Assembly: GCF_000349205.1 (NCBI RefSeq)
Contig: NZ_APHR01000004.1
Location: 1 to 64,000, forward strand
DNA from: Methylophaga lonarensis MPL
GTDB taxonomy: Bacteria; Pseudomonadota; Gammaproteobacteria; Nitrosococcales; Methylophagaceae
Length of the DNA stretch: 64,000 nucleotides
Direction of reading: 5' to 3'
Position 1 is the stretch's first letter. Every line of letters starts with the position of its first letter. This document shows positions 10,310 to 22,389 of this stretch, one piece after another. The notes under the pieces were generated by a model. That model worked only from the letters and a program-made list of their open reading frames with translations. It had not been told where the DNA came from and did no database searches. The position numbers were made by a program, and so were the translations under genes.

Positions 10310-11374
10310 TTATTGGTGATAAGGCGCGCTGTATTCATGGACTGCTTCTACCAAAGCCTGAACATGTTCTGGGTTGATGGTTGGGTGAATCCCATGACCC
10401 AGATTAAAGACATGGCCGCTACCATGACCATAGGCTGCCAGAATGTTTTTCACTTCCTGCTTGATTCGTTCGGGCTGTGCATATAACACGCAAGGATCCA
10501 TATTGCCTTGCAGGGCAACCTGTTGACCGACCTGATAGCGAGCAAGCCCGATATCGGTGGTCCAGTCCAGACCCAGCGCATCAGCACCCACATCAGCCAT
10601 TGATGACAACCACTGCCCGCCACCTTTGGTAAACAAGGTGACTGGTACAATTCTGCCTTCATGCTCACGCTTCAGGCCTGCGATAATCTGCTGCATGTAG
10701 GCAAGCGAAAAGGCCCTGTAATTGTCACCACTCAGACTACCGCCCCAGGTATCAAACAACATGATCGCCTGAGCACCCGCCTGAATCTGCGCATTAAGAT
10801 AACTGGTCACGGATTTTGCCAGCACACTCAGTAATTTATGCATCTCGTCGGGGGCATCAAACATCATGCCTTTGATCAAGGCAAAATCTTTGCTGGCACC
10901 GCCTTCTACCATATAACAGGCTAGCGTCCACGGACTGCCGCTGAATCCTATTAAGGGGACTTTCCCGTCGATCTCTCTCCGGGTCATGCGGATGGCGTCC
11001 ATCACATACCCCAGACTATCTTCCATATCTGGTACTGCCAGATTATCAATGTCACGGGCGCTCTCAATGCGGCGACTAAATTTCGGCCCCTCTCCAGAAA
11101 CAAAGTGCAAACCCAGTCCCATGGCATCAGGAATCGTCAGGATGTCAGAAAAAATAATCGAGGCGTCGAAGTCGAAACGACGTAAAGGCTGCAATGTCAC
11201 TTCACAAGCCAGTTCGGGCGTTGTGCACAAGGTCATGAAATCACCTGCCTTGGCTCGAACTTCCCGATATTCCGGCAAGTACCGTCCCGCCTGACGCATC
11301 ACCCAAATGGGAGTTTTGTCCACGGGTTGACGTAACAAGGCACGCAAATAACGATCATTCTTCAATTCAGACAC
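10310..11374 (-). CDS. hemE: Uroporphyrinogen decarboxylase
   Basis: Cytosolic haem-biosynthesis enzyme that decarboxylates the four acetates of uroporphyrinogen III to coproporphyrinogen III, 354 residues, equal to E. coli. The signature [16 protein letters not shown] is near residue 25-40. [27 protein letters not shown] and the C-terminal GNLDP-like GNMDPCVLY and NLGHGIHP segments follow. The GTG at 11374 is preferred: GGAAGG lies 8 bases upstream and the protein then starts [11 protein letters not shown] as in relatives. A GTG at 11383 is also in frame but has no space for a ribosome site. It is transcribed alone. Confidence 0.96.
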   Translation of the reverse strand: MSELKNDRYLRALLRQPVDKTPIWVMRQAGRYLPEYREVRAKAGDFMTLCTTPELACEVTLQPLRRFDFDASIIFSDILTIPDAMGLGLHFVSGEGPKFSRRIESARDIDNLAVPDMEDSLGYVMDAIRMTRREIDGKVPLIGFSGSPWTLACYMVEGGASKDFALIKGMMFDAPDEMHKLLSVLAKSVTSYLNAQIQAGAQAIMLFDTWGGSLSGDNYRAFSLAYMQQIIAGLKREHEGRIVPVTLFTKGGGQWLSSMADVGADALGLDWTTDIGLARYQVGQQVALQGNMDPCVLYAQPERIKQEVKNILAAYGHGSGHVFNLGHGIHPTINPEHVQALVEAVHEYSAPYHQ

Positions 11375-11423
11375 AGTCAACACCTTCCATCATTTCAATT
11401 CAGCACGACATTTCTGTCACGCA

Positions 11424-11454
11424 CAAAAAAGCCGCTGCATTCAGCAGCGGCTTT
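11424..11454 (-). terminator. Rho-independent terminator after gltD
   Basis: GCCGCTGC and GCAGCGGC flank a 5-base loop. On the minus strand the stem is followed by a run of six T. It lies 17 bases past the gltD stop and closes the gltB-gltD operon, separating it from hemE. Confidence 0.88.
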
Positions 11455-11470
11455 TGATGAGCTCTCTGGA

Positions 11471-12880
<1,410 letters not shown>

Positions 12881-12894
12881 TCAGGTTTCTTGCG

Positions 12895-15800
12895 TTAAGC
12901 GGCTTTGGTTGCGGTCTGAATCAGACCGTCCAGTGACGCGGCTTTTGGCTTGACCAGCCAGAACTGACGAAGGCGGTCAGAGAAATTATCAAGCAACTGA
13001 TGTGCCCAGGCACTGCCTGTTTCACGCACATGATCCTCGATCATGGACTTGAGGTGCAGCGCAAGATCTGACATTTCATCGCTATCAATACGCACCAGCT
13101 CAACCAGTTCTTTGTTGTAGCGCTCGGCAAAGCTGCCATCTTGGTCCAACACATATGCCAGACCACCGGTCATGCCCGCACCAAAGTTCAGGCCGGTCTC
13201 GCCCAGCACTGTAACAACGCCACCAGTCATGTATTCACAACCGTGATCACCAACACCCTCAACAACCGCAATTGCACCAGAGTTACGCACAGCAAAACGT
13301 TCACCTGCACGACCAGCGGCATACAAATGACCGCCGGTAGCGCCGTACAGACAGGTGTTACCGATAATGCTGGCTTCTTGTGAATCAAAGCTGCTTTCTG
13401 CTGACGGATAAATAGTCAGCTTGCCATCCGCCATGCCCTTGCCAACGTAATCGTTTGCATCACCTTCGAGTTTCAACTCCAGGCCGCCGGCATTCCAAAC
13501 GCCGAAGCTTTGGCCTGCTGAGCCTTTCAGATTGACGCGGATAGGCTTGTCGCGCATGCCATAGTTACCGTGAACTTTGGCAATTTCGCCAGACAACCTT
13601 GCACCAATTGAACGGTTGATATTGCGAATTTGATAACTGAATTCACCACCCGTTTTGTTGGTGATAGCGTCCTTGATATCACGGACCATTTGCTCTGCCA
13701 GCTCACCTTTGTCGTAAGGCGCATTGCTGGGCTCGACACAAAACTGCGGCTTATCAGCAGCGATACCGGCGTCCGACAGCAAAGGCATCAGGTTGAGTTT
13801 TTGCTGCTTGGGGGTTGCGCCAGGCAAAACTTCAAGCAGGTCGGTACGACCAATCAAATCCTGCAAACTGCGCACACCCAGCTTAGCCAGCCATTCACGG
13901 GTTTCACGGGCAACAAACTGGAAGTAGTTCATCACCATTTGCGGCAAACCAATGAAGTGCTGTGTTCGCAAGGTTTCGTTTTGTGTTGCAACACCGGTTG
14001 CACAGTTATTCAGGTGACAGATACGCAGGTATTTACAGCCCAAGGCGACCATCGGTCCCGTGCCGAAACCAAAACTTTCTGCACCCAGAATTGCAGCCTT
14101 AATGACATCCAGCCCCGTTTTCAGGCCGCCGTCAGTTTGCAAACGAACCTTGTCGCGTAAGTCATTAGCACGCAGCGTTTGATGCGCCTCGGACAAACCC
14201 AGCTCCCACGGGCCACCTGCATACTTGACTGAGGTCAGCGGACTGGCACCTGTGCCGCCGTCATAACCTGAGATGGTGATCAGATCGGCATAGGCTTTTG
14301 CCACACCGGCTGCGACCGTACCCACCCCGGCCTGAGACACCAGCTTGACTGACACCAGCGCATCCGGGTTGACTTGTTTAAGGTCAAAAATCAGCTGCGC
14401 CAGATCTTCAATCGAGTAAATATCATGATGCGGCGGCGGTGAGATCAAAGTCACACCGGGCACAGAGTGACGCAAGGTAGCAATCATCTGGTTGACCTTG
14501 CCACCCGGCAACTGACCACCTTCACCTGGCTTGGCGCCTTGAGCAATTTTAATCTGCAACACTTCTGCGTTGACCAGATAGTGCGGTGTTACACCAAATC
14601 GGCCAGAGGCAATTTGTTTGATTTTCGAGACCCGCTCTGTTCCAAAACGATCAGGGTCTTCACCACCCTCACCAGAGTTTGAACGACCACCCAGGCGGTT
14701 CATTGCGATTGCCAGTGCTTCATGCGCCTCTGGCGACAAGGCGCCCAATGACATGCCGGCACTGTCAAATCGTTTCAAAATTTGACCGAGATCTTCTACT
14801 TCCTCAATATCCAGCGGCTGATCTGCCAGCTTGACGCTGAGTAAGTCACGCAACACCATCGGTTCACGGTCATTGACCAAGTCCGCATAGGCTTTATAGT
14901 CGTCATAACTGCCGCCTTGCACCGCTTTATGCAGTGTTGCCACCACATCCGGGTTATAGGCGTGATATTCACCACCGTGAACGTATTTCAGCAGCCCGCC
15001 CTGCTCGCGCTGTTTGCGCTGATTCCAGGCAAGGCCAGCCAGTTGCAGTTGATCTTGGTGCAAATCTTCAAAGCTGGTGCCGTTGATACGACTGGTCGTC
15101 GCAGTGAAACACTTGTCAACGACCACATCATTCAAACCGACAATCTCGAACAGCTGTGCGCCACGGTAGCTGGCAATGGTCGAGATACCCATTTTTGACG
15201 TGATCTTGAACAAGCCTTTGTTGATACCTTTGCGATAACGCTGACAGGCTTCAACACGGTTGATGTTTTTGATTTCTCCAGTCCGAATCAGATCATTCAG
15301 GCAGGCATAGGCAAGATAGGGGTAAATCACCGTCGCCCCATAGCCCAGCAACACACCAAAGTGATGCGGATCACGTGCTGTCGCAGTTTCAACCACAATA
15401 TTGGCATCACAACGCAGTCCGGCCTTGATTAAGTGCTGGTGAACAGCACCGGTTGCCAGCAGGGCATGAACTGGCAGCTGATCCTTGTGGATATTGCGAT
15501 CACTCAGCACCAGCACCACAACACCATCACGAACCAACTGTTCTGCCTGTTGGCAGATAGCATCAATTGCGCTCTCAAGATCAGTGTCTTTTGCGTACTG
15601 AAGGCTTATGGTTGATAAGCGATATTCATCATTTTTGTCACCCAGAGACAGGATCTGACGGAATTGGCTCTCAGACAGCACCGGCGAGTCGACCACAACT
15701 CGCTGCGCATGGTCTTCGCCTTCTTCGAACAGATTACGCTCTTCACCGATACAGGTTTCCAGGGACATGACAATGTTTTCACGCAGCGGGTCAATCGGTG

Positions 15801-17364
15801 GATTGGTCACCTGAGCAAACTGCTGACGAAAATAATCATAGAGCGACCTGACACGGGTCGACATCACCGGGAATGGCGCATCATCACCCATGGAGCCGAC
15901 TGCTTCCTGGCCGTCCTCGCCCAGCACACGCAAGACCTGATCGCGCTCTTCAAATGAAACGCCATACAGCTTTTCATAAATGCCTAGCGATTCACCCTCA
16001 ATTGCTGGGCCGGTTTCATCATCTGCGCCGTCTTTGAGGCGAATCAGATTGTCTGCCAGCCATTGCTGATAAGGCTGTGCCGACTTGAGCATGTCGTTGA
16101 TGGCATCCGGCATCATCAGCTCGCCGGTTTGCGTATCAACTGCCAGCATTTGACCAGGTTTCAGACGACCTTTGGCCACAACATCTTCAGCGTTGTACTG
16201 ATATACACCGACTTCTGAAGCCAATGTGATGTGACGATCTTTGGTGATGATGTAACGTGCCGGACGCAGACCATTACGGTCCAGCGTACAGGCGGCATAC
16301 CGACCATCTGTGATCACCACACCAGCCGGGCCATCCCAAGGTTCCATGTGCATGGAGTTAAAGTCATAGAATGCCTTGAGATCGGCATCCATAGTCGGAT
16401 CATTCTGCCAGGCAGGTGGAATCAGCAAACGCATGGCACGGAATAGGTTAACGCCACCGGCAAGCAGCGCCTCCAACATGTTGTCCATGCTGGAAGAATC
16501 CGACCCGGTGGTACCCACCAGTGGACGGATATCATCCATGTTTTCAATCAGTGATGTGGCAAACTTGGCACCACGTGCCAGCGCCCAGTTGCGGTTACCC
16601 TGAACCGTATTGATTTCCCCGTTGTGCGCCAGATAGCGGAACGGTTGAGCCAGACGCCACTGAGGCCAGGTATTGGTAGAAAAACGCTGATGGAACACAC
16701 AAATGGCCGTTTCCAGGCGCTCGTCGTTCAGATCCTTGTAAACAACCGGCAGGTACGACGGCATTACAAGACCTTTGTAGGAAACGACTTGAGCTGAGAG
16801 GCTGGGAATATAGAAATCCGAGTCGTCCGTAATGGCTTTTTCAGCTTTGCGTCTTGCGATATACAGAGCGCGCTCAAAAGCAGCGTCATCCATGTTATCA
16901 GCCGCGTTGATAAACAGCTGACGCATTACCGGTAACGAACGCAGTGCTTCAACACCACAGGCTGACTCAGCATCTACTGGCACATCACGCCAGCCCAGGA
17001 CTTCGAGACCTTGTTGCTTGACTGCGGAAACCACGGCCTGTTGCGCATTGGCAGCCTTGGCAGAATCCTGTGATAAAAACACCATACCGACGGCATAGCG
17101 ATCCGCCAGCGTGAAACCAAGTTCACTAGCTACCGCCTGAAAGAAGCTATCAGGTTTTTTCAATAACAAGCCACAACCGTCACCGGTCTTGCCATCAGCG
17201 CCGATAGCGCCGCGATGGGTCAGATTGCCCAGTGCCTCAATCGCAGTCTTAACAAGCCAGTGACTGGGCTTGCCATCCATTTGTGCGATAAGGCCGAAGC
17301 CACAGTTGTCTCTTTCAAATTCGGGCCGGTAAAGACCCTGTGTCAATTCAGTTGGCTGACTCAC
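12895..17364 (-). CDS. gltB: Glutamate synthase (NADPH) large subunit
   Basis: Alpha subunit of glutamate synthase, 1489 residues, which hydrolyses glutamine and aminates 2-oxoglutarate. The N-terminal nucleophile is Cys21 in [12 protein letters not shown], exposed after removal of a 20-residue propeptide. The class II amidotransferase domain includes [17 protein letters not shown] and LAHNGEINT. The central and FMN-binding synthase domains include [10 protein letters not shown] and [11 protein letters not shown], and the 3Fe-4S cysteines are in [15 protein letters not shown]. The C-terminal beta-helix carries repeated G-rich turns ([18 protein letters not shown]). A sigma-70 promoter lies about 115 bases upstream. 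Confidence 0.98.
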   Translation of the reverse strand: MSQPTELTQGLYRPEFERDNCGFGLIAQMDGKPSHWLVKTAIEALGNLTHRGAIGADGKTGDGCGLLLKKPDSFFQAVASELGFTLADRYAVGMVFLSQDSAKAANAQQAVVSAVKQQGLEVLGWRDVPVDAESACGVEALRSLPVMRQLFINAADNMDDAAFERALYIARRKAEKAITDDSDFYIPSLSAQVVSYKGLVMPSYLPVVYKDLNDERLETAICVFHQRFSTNTWPQWRLAQPFRYLAHNGEINTVQGNRNWALARGAKFATSLIENMDDIRPLVGTTGSDSSSMDNMLEALLAGGVNLFRAMRLLIPPAWQNDPTMDADLKAFYDFNSMHMEPWDGPAGVVITDGRYAACTLDRNGLRPARYIITKDRHITLASEVGVYQYNAEDVVAKGRLKPGQMLAVDTQTGELMMPDAINDMLKSAQPYQQWLADNLIRLKDGADDETGPAIEGESLGIYEKLYGVSFEERDQVLRVLGEDGQEAVGSMGDDAPFPVMSTRVRSLYDYFRQQFAQVTNPPIDPLRENIVMSLETCIGEERNLFEEGEDHAQRVVVDSPVLSESQFRQILSLGDKNDEYRLSTISLQYAKDTDLESAIDAICQQAEQLVRDGVVVLVLSDRNIHKDQLPVHALLATGAVHQHLIKAGLRCDANIVVETATARDPHHFGVLLGYGATVIYPYLAYACLNDLIRTGEIKNINRVEACQRYRKGINKGLFKITSKMGISTIASYRGAQLFEIVGLNDVVVDKCFTATTSRINGTSFEDLHQDQLQLAGLAWNQRKQREQGGLLKYVHGGEYHAYNPDVVATLHKAVQGGSYDDYKAYADLVNDREPMVLRDLLSVKLADQPLDIEEVEDLGQILKRFDSAGMSLGALSPEAHEALAIAMNRLGGRSNSGEGGEDPDRFGTERVSKIKQIASGRFGVTPHYLVNAEVLQIKIAQGAKPGEGGQLPGGKVNQMIATLRHSVPGVTLISPPPHHDIYSIEDLAQLIFDLKQVNPDALVSVKLVSQAGVGTVAAGVAKAYADLITISGYDGGTGASPLTSVKYAGGPWELGLSEAHQTLRANDLRDKVRLQTDGGLKTGLDVIKAAILGAESFGFGTGPMVALGCKYLRICHLNNCATGVATQNETLRTQHFIGLPQMVMNYFQFVARETREWLAKLGVRSLQDLIGRTDLLEVLPGATPKQQKLNLMPLLSDAGIAADKPQFCVEPSNAPYDKGELAEQMVRDIKDAITNKTGGEFSYQIRNINRSIGARLSGEIAKVHGNYGMRDKPIRVNLKGSAGQSFGVWNAGGLELKLEGDANDYVGKGMADGKLTIYPSAESSFDSQEASIIGNTCLYGATGGHLYAAGRAGERFAVRNSGAIAVVEGVGDHGCEYMTGGVVTVLGETGLNFGAGMTGGLAYVLDQDGSFAERYNKELVELVRIDSDEMSDLALHLKSMIEDHVRETGSAWAHQLLDNFSDRLRQFWLVKPKAASLDGLIQTATKAA

Positions 17365-17407
17365 GTCACGTACCTTTAAGTTACTGTTTACGCCGCCACG
17401 TTACCCT

Positions 17408-17419
17408 CCGGTTAACCGG
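17408..17419. other. 12-bp perfect palindrome in gltB leader
   Basis: CCGGTTAACCGG is fully self-complementary. It lies between the gltB promoter and the gltB start, in the 247-base gltB/purE gap. It may be an operator or a small leader hairpin; no regulator is identified. Confidence 0.25.
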
Positions 17420-17479
17420 CCCCTCGGAATTGGGTTGATAAGGAACGTGTACAACTAAAGACGGCAGAAAGGATCACCT

Positions 17480-17508
17480 AGTATATCGACTCGTCCCCTT
17501 CCGTTCAA
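17480..17508 (-). promoter_or_regulatory. Sigma-70 promoter of gltBD
   Basis: On the minus strand TTGAAC (-35) is separated by exactly 17 bases from TATACT (-10). Transcription would begin about 110 bases before the gltB start codon. The match and spacing are close to ideal. Confidence 0.7.
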
Positions 17509-17611
17509 TTATTGCCGTGCTCTATATGACCGGAAATACTGCAGTAAATTTTCCTATTTTCAATAAAATAGCTAAAATGCACTGCTTTTCTGGCAATGCA
17601 ACGGAACTATC

Positions 17612-18109
17612 ATGATTAAACCGGTTGTCGGCATCGTCATGGGCAGCACCAGTGACTGGCCTGTGATGCAAAAAGCCGTCGAGCAACTTGAGGCTTTTGG
17701 CGTGCCTCATGAGACACGCGTCGTATCAGCACACAGAACTCCAGACCTGTTGAGTGACTATGCCAAAACTGCGCAACAACGAGGCCTCAGCTGCATCATT
17801 GCAGGGGCCGGTGGCGCCGCCCATCTACCAGGCATGCTGGCAGCCAATACCTGCGTTCCGGTATTGGGCGTCCCTGTTCCGTCAAAGTATTTGAAAGGTC
17901 AGGACTCGCTGTTGTCCATTGTACAGATGCCCAAAGGCATACCGGTAGCGACTTTTGCGATTGGTGAAGCAGGCGCCGCAAATGCAGCCTTGTTTGCCAT
18001 TGCCCAGCTGGCGATACAGGATGATGCGCTTCGTCAAAAACTCGAATCATTCCGTCAGCAGCAAGAACAAGCGGTACTCGCCATGACACTCCCCCCCAAA
18101 GCGGAATAA
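17612..18109 (+). CDS. purE: N5-carboxyaminoimidazole ribonucleotide mutase PurE
   Basis: Class I PurE, 165 residues, which converts N5-CAIR to CAIR in purine synthesis. The motif GSTSDWPVM is at residues 11-19. The catalytic histidine is in VVSAHRTPD (about 38-46), and [14 protein letters not shown] and the [16 protein letters not shown] loop are conserved. It is the first gene of a purE-purK pair, eight bases before purK, so its N5-CAIR substrate is supplied by the next gene. Its promoter must lie in the gap shared with divergent gltB; an A/T-rich stretch at 17560-17580 could supply the -10. Confidence 0.97.
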   Translation: MIKPVVGIVMGSTSDWPVMQKAVEQLEAFGVPHETRVVSAHRTPDLLSDYAKTAQQRGLSCIIAGAGGAAHLPGMLAANTCVPVLGVPVPSKYLKGQDSLLSIVQMPKGIPVATFAIGEAGAANAALFAIAQLAIQDDALRQKLESFRQQQEQAVLAMTLPPKAE

Positions 18110-18117
18110 GCGCCATC

Positions 18118-19248
18118 ATGATATTGCCCGGATCAACACTCGGAATGCTCGGAGGCGGTCAACTAGGCCGTATGTTCACCAGCGCAGCTCAATCAATGGG
18201 CTACAGGGTTGTCGTACTCGACCCTGATCAAAATAGTCCCGCCGGCATTATCGCCGATCAACACATTTGCGCCAGCTATACCGATGAGCAAGCTCTGAAG
18301 CAAATGGCTGAACAATGTGCCGCAATCACGACTGAGTTTGAAAATATTCCCGCCAGCACACTGGCCTTTCTTGAGCAGCGAACCGTTGTCCACCCTTCTT
18401 CAACGGCCTTGGCAAAAACACAAAATCGCAATGTTGAGAAACGCTTTATCAACAGCCTTGGTATTGCAACGGTTCCATTTGCCAGCATCCATAGTCAAGA
18501 AGATCTGATCGCAGCAACCCACAGCGTCCAATTTCCAGCGATCCTGAAAGTAGCCACATTTGGTTACGACGGCAAAGGCCAGATTGTTTGTGAAAATCTT
18601 GATGCAGCACTGCAGGCCTTTGAAGCCCTTGGTCAGAAAGAGTGTGTGCTGGAACAGCGTATTCAACTGGATCGTGAAATCTCCGTGGTACTGGCCCGCA
18701 GCGAAAACGGCGAGGTCTACAACTTCCCGGTTGCCGAGAATGTGCATGTGAACGGCATTCTGCATTCTACCCGCGTGCCTGCTACCGTCAGCTCGGCTCA
18801 ACAACAAACTGCGATTGAAATGGCTGACAAAATTGCCGCCGGACTCAATTACGTCGGCACCATGGCCGTTGAGTTTTTTGTTGACCAATCCGGCAACATC
18901 ATCGCCAACGAAATCGCGCCGAGACCTCACAACTCCGGTCATTACACATTGGATGCCTGCCACAGCTCACAGTTTGAACAGCAAGTCAGAATGCTGTGTG
19001 GTCTCGCCAGCGGTGATACCTCGCTAATTACGCCCGTCGTGATGATTAATCTGCTTGGCGATGTCTGGGGCAGCTCACAACCTAACTGGCAAGCCGCTTT
19101 GCAGCTGCCAAATGTCAAACTGCACCTGTACGGGAAAAAAGAAGCCCGTGTTGGCCGCAAAATGGGCCACATCAACGTGCTTGACGACGCTGCTGAGTCC
19201 GCCCTGAATCAAGCGTCACAGGTGTTTGAGGCGCTCAAGGCAGACTGA
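18118..19248 (+). CDS. purK: N5-carboxyaminoimidazole ribonucleotide synthase PurK
   Basis: ATP-grasp enzyme, 376 residues, that carboxylates AIR with ATP and bicarbonate to N5-CAIR, the substrate of PurE. It opens with LGMLGGGQLGRMF. ATP-grasp features include FPAILKVATFGYDGKGQ and VLEQRIQLDREISV, and the metal-binding NEIAPRPHNSGHYT is near residue 264-277. It is co-transcribed with purE upstream and a SelW-like gene two bases downstream. Confidence 0.97.
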   Translation: MILPGSTLGMLGGGQLGRMFTSAAQSMGYRVVVLDPDQNSPAGIIADQHICASYTDEQALKQMAEQCAAITTEFENIPASTLAFLEQRTVVHPSSTALAKTQNRNVEKRFINSLGIATVPFASIHSQEDLIAATHSVQFPAILKVATFGYDGKGQIVCENLDAALQAFEALGQKECVLEQRIQLDREISVVLARSENGEVYNFPVAENVHVNGILHSTRVPATVSSAQQQTAIEMADKIAAGLNYVGTMAVEFFVDQSGNIIANEIAPRPHNSGHYTLDACHSSQFEQQVRMLCGLASGDTSLITPVVMINLLGDVWGSSQPNWQAALQLPNVKLHLYGKKEARVGRKMGHINVLDDAAESALNQASQVFEALKAD

Positions 19249-19250
19249 CT

Positions 19251-19538
19251 GTGAGTGACACGGGTCATCGCGTGCTCATCCATTACTGCAGTCAATGCAG
19301 ATGGATGTTGAGAGCCAGCTGGACAGCACAGGAACTGCTGACTACCTTTGATGGCGACATTGCCGAAGTCGTGCTCAAGCCCGGCACTGGCGGCATTTTT
19401 GAAGTGCGTGTGGATGATCAGCTTATCTGGTCCCGGAAGGATGAAGGCCGGTTTCCAGAACTTTCAGAGCTCAAACAAAAACTGCGGGACATTATCGACC
19501 CGCAGCGTGATTTGGGACATTCCGACAAGAAAACTTAA
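19251..19538 (+). CDS. SelT/SelW/SelH-family (Rdx) thioredoxin-like protein
   Basis: Small 95-residue protein of the Rdx family, whose members have a thioredoxin-like fold and a CxxC or CxxU redox motif. Here the motif is CSQC at residues 13-16, right after a beta strand (RVLIHYC). The family segment GTGGIFEVRVDDQLIWSRKDEGRFPE is recognisable around residues 45-70. This is a cysteine homologue, not a selenoprotein. The GTG start is two bases after the purK stop, so it is probably the third gene of the purEK operon. Its end overlaps the stop of convergent topA by four bases. The cellular substrate is unknown. Confidence 0.85.
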   Translation: MSDTGHRVLIHYCSQCRWMLRASWTAQELLTTFDGDIAEVVLKPGTGGIFEVRVDDQLIWSRKDEGRFPELSELKQKLRDIIDPQRDLGHSDKKT

Positions 19539-21820
19539 TCGGCTGATTCAACTTTTTCGCTGTAGCCGCAATCTTTTTGCGGACACACCTTCTCAGTGCC
19601 TTTGCTCTTGGTGGTTTTCAGCGTCAGGATTGGCCAATTACAATTCGGGCAAGGCTCCTTGACCGGTTCATTCCACAAGGCGTAGTCACAGCTCGGGTAT
19701 TCCGAACAGGAGTAGAACACCTTGCCGCGTCTGGATTTGCGCGTCAGGATTTCGCCCTTGTTGCATTTCGGGCAGATCACACCAGTGTTGGCTGGTTGCT
19801 CCAACGACTCGATATGTTTGCATTTTGGATAGCTGCTGCAACCGATGAACTTGCCGTATTTACCGGTTCGAATCCACAGATCAGAATCACATTTAGGACA
19901 TTTCCGACCTTCAACCACTTCTGGTTCGCTGGCCGAGGTCTCTTCACCATTGATGTTGCGGGTGTAATCACACTCCGGATAACCGGTACAACCAATAAAG
20001 CGGCCGCTGCGACCCAGTCGGCTGGATAATTTCTTACCGCATTTGGGGCAGTCTTCGTCCAGCAATTCCTGTGTTACATCACTACGCTGTACTTCCTTGT
20101 CTTTGGTCTCGACCTGCTCCTTGAACGGTCCCCAGAAGTTGCGTAACAACGGAATCCACTCTTCCTCACCTCGTGAAACTGCGTCCAGTTCATCTTCCAG
20201 CTGTGCCGTGAATCCATAATCAACATAGCGGGTAAAGTGCTCAACCAGAAACTTGCCCACAACCCGCCCCACATCGGTTGGGTGGAAGCGTTTGTTGACC
20301 AGCTCAACATATTCACGCTGTAACAGGGTGGAGATAATGCTGGCGTAGGTTGAAGGACGACCGATGTCGTGCTCTTCCAGCGCCCGCACCAGGCTGGCTT
20401 CGCTGTAACGCGGTGGTGGCTCGGTGAAATGTTGCTCTGGACGAATTTGTTCCAGACTGATCACCTGGCCAACTTCCATCGGCGGCAACAGTTTTTCATC
20501 CTTGTCCTCAGGTGTTTCATCATGGCTTTCCATGTAAACACTCATAAAGCCAGGATTCACTACCGTTGAGCCGGTGGCTCTGAAAGTGTTGCCAGCGCCA
20601 CAGCCTAAATCCACCGCAACGGTGTTAAGCGTGGCATGGATCATCTGGCTGGCCATGGTTCTCTGCCAAATCAGCGTGTATAGCTTGAGCTGATCCGCCG
20701 ACAGACAAGCTTTCATCTCATCGGGCGTACGCATCACCGAGGTAGGACGAATCGCCTCATGCGCCTCCTGAGCATTCTTGGATTTGGTTTTGTATTCCTG
20801 CGGTTTTGATGGCACCGCTTGATTGCCGTATTTACTGGCAATCAGCTGGCGAATTTCTGCGACAGCCTCTGCTGCCAAAGCAACAGAGTCGGTACGCATG
20901 TAGGTGATAAGACCCACCGCGCCCTCGCCGGTATCAACACCTTCGTACAGCTGCTGCGCCACACTCATGGTTCGTTGCGCGCCAAAGCCCAGTTTGCGAG
21001 AGGCTTCCTGTTGCAAGGTTGAGGTGGTAAAAGGTGCCGAAGGATTGCGTTTGCGTTGCTTTTTCTCGACCTCGGTTACCAGCAGCTTGCCCTGAGCAGC
21101 TTGATTCAACTCAGCAACAACCTCGCTGGCTTGCGTTGCGTTATCAACTGAAAACTGACTGAGCTTCTTGGTTTTAAAGTGGGTCAGTTTTGCCTGAAAA
21201 GGTTTGTCTTCAGCTGCGGCATCAGCTTCGATGGTCCAGTATTCCCGCGCCTTGAAAGCTTCAATTTCCAGCTCACGCTCAACAATCATTCGCAATGCCG
21301 GACTTTGCACCCGGCCGGCGGATAAACCGCGACGTACTTTTTTCCAAAGTAAGGGTGACAAGGTGAAGCCAACCAGATAGTCCAGAGCCCTGCGCGCTTG
21401 CTGTGCGTTAACAAGGTGCATGGAAAGCTCGCGTGGGTTGGCTACCGCATCGTTGACGGCTTGCTTGGTAATTTCATGAAACACCACTCGGTGAGTTTCT
21501 TTATTTTTCAAAACACCCTTGTTTTTAAGCAGCTCAAACAAATGCCAGGAAATGGCTTCGCCTTCACGATCCGGATCCGTTGCCAGATATAAGGCATCAC
21601 AACCCTTCATTGCTTTGGCGATGGCCTCTACATGTTTGCTGTTACGGTCGATCACTTGGTACTTCATGGCAAAGTCGTTGCCAGGATCTACTGCGCCCTC
21701 TTTAGGCAGCAGATCTCGTACATGGCCATAGGAGGCCAGCACCTCGACATCTTTGCCGAGGTATTTCTTGATGGTCTTGGCCTTGGCCGGAGACTCAACG
21801 ATGACGAGTTTTTTTCCCAT
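19535..21820 (-). CDS. topA: DNA topoisomerase I
   Basis: Type IA topoisomerase of about 761 residues that relaxes negative supercoils. It begins GKKLVIVESPAKAKTIKKYL (TOPRIM). The TOPRIM acidic residues are in YLATDPDREGEAISWH, and the active-site tyrosine is in GLITYMRTDS. The C-terminus carries four zinc-ribbon repeats of the CPKC...C...C type, starting near residues 587, 641, 690 and 730. The ATG at 21820 matches family N-termini; a TTG at 21835 is in frame. It probably belongs with smg-dprA upstream, a common gammaproteobacterial neighbourhood. Confidence 0.96.
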   Translation of the reverse strand: MGKKLVIVESPAKAKTIKKYLGKDVEVLASYGHVRDLLPKEGAVDPGNDFAMKYQVIDRNSKHVEAIAKAMKGCDALYLATDPDREGEAISWHLFELLKNKGVLKNKETHRVVFHEITKQAVNDAVANPRELSMHLVNAQQARRALDYLVGFTLSPLLWKKVRRGLSAGRVQSPALRMIVERELEIEAFKAREYWTIEADAAAEDKPFQAKLTHFKTKKLSQFSVDNATQASEVVAELNQAAQGKLLVTEVEKKQRKRNPSAPFTTSTLQQEASRKLGFGAQRTMSVAQQLYEGVDTGEGAVGLITYMRTDSVALAAEAVAEIRQLIASKYGNQAVPSKPQEYKTKSKNAQEAHEAIRPTSVMRTPDEMKACLSADQLKLYTLIWQRTMASQMIHATLNTVAVDLGCGAGNTFRATGSTVVNPGFMSVYMESHDETPEDKDEKLLPPMEVGQVISLEQIRPEQHFTEPPPRYSEASLVRALEEHDIGRPSTYASIISTLLQREYVELVNKRFHPTDVGRVVGKFLVEHFTRYVDYGFTAQLEDELDAVSRGEEEWIPLLRNFWGPFKEQVETKDKEVQRSDVTQELLDEDCPKCGKKLSSRLGRSGRFIGCTGYPECDYTRNINGEETSASEPEVVEGRKCPKCDSDLWIRTGKYGKFIGCSSYPKCKHIESLEQPANTGVICPKCNKGEILTRKSRRGKVFYSCSEYPSCDYALWNEPVKEPCPNCNWPILTLKTTKSKGTEKVCPQKDCGYSEKVESAD

Positions 21821-21912
21821 AAATATCAACACCAAAAAAACATAAGGCTCTTAAACAACAAAGCCCGTTACAAGACGGGCTAAGTGTGAACAATGACGCA
21901 GGCGGTGTACCG

Positions 21913-22380
21913 TTAGTGGATCACGGCTTCAAGATCTTCAAACACCAGATCCTCCATCCAGGCATAAGCCACTTCACGACCAGGCTGATAAAACAGCACC
22001 ATCAAAACCACCCATTTGAGCTGATCCAGATCGATTTCGTCTGTTTCCAGCGCCATGACTCTCTCAATGACTATTTCGCGGGTATCAGTGTCCAGCACAC
22101 CAACCTGTTCCAGAAACAGCAAATAGCCACGACATTGAACATCCAGTTTTTCCAGCTCGGCAGGCATGAACATGCGCATGCTGGCATTAATGCTGGGTTG
22201 TTCTCCCGCAAGCACTGTCATGCTGTCCAGCCAGTCCAGTGCCTTGCTGATTTCCTTTTCCTGAAAGCCAATCTGCTCCAGCTCAAGCTCCAACGCGTCC
22301 TTGTCTGGCTTTACGCTATCTTCCGAGTCTATGTAGTTCTCGAACAGATACAACAGCACATCAATTACGTTCTCTTTCAT
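21913..22380 (-). CDS. smg: Smg family protein (DUF494)
   Basis: Acidic protein of 155 residues, Smg family (DUF494), of unknown molecular function. The start KENVIDVLLYLFENYID and the segment EISKALDWLDSM resemble E. coli Smg. The C-terminus has the conserved EIDLDQLKWVVLMVLFYQPG. The ATG at 22380 is used; the frame also has a TTG one codon earlier. It lies 9 bases downstream of dprA and upstream of topA, the standard dprA-smg-topA arrangement. Confidence 0.92.
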   Translation of the reverse strand: MKENVIDVLLYLFENYIDSEDSVKPDKDALELELEQIGFQEKEISKALDWLDSMTVLAGEQPSINASMRMFMPAELEKLDVQCRGYLLFLEQVGVLDTDTREIVIERVMALETDEIDLDQLKWVVLMVLFYQPGREVAYAWMEDLVFEDLEAVIH

Positions 22381-22389
22381 CAATCTCTC

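Noticed and set aside
13630-14160. 176-codon plus-strand frame inside gltB
   Set aside because: It is antisense to strongly conserved FMN and Fe-S regions of GltB, has no recognisable domain, and its composition is that of a reverse-complement shadow.
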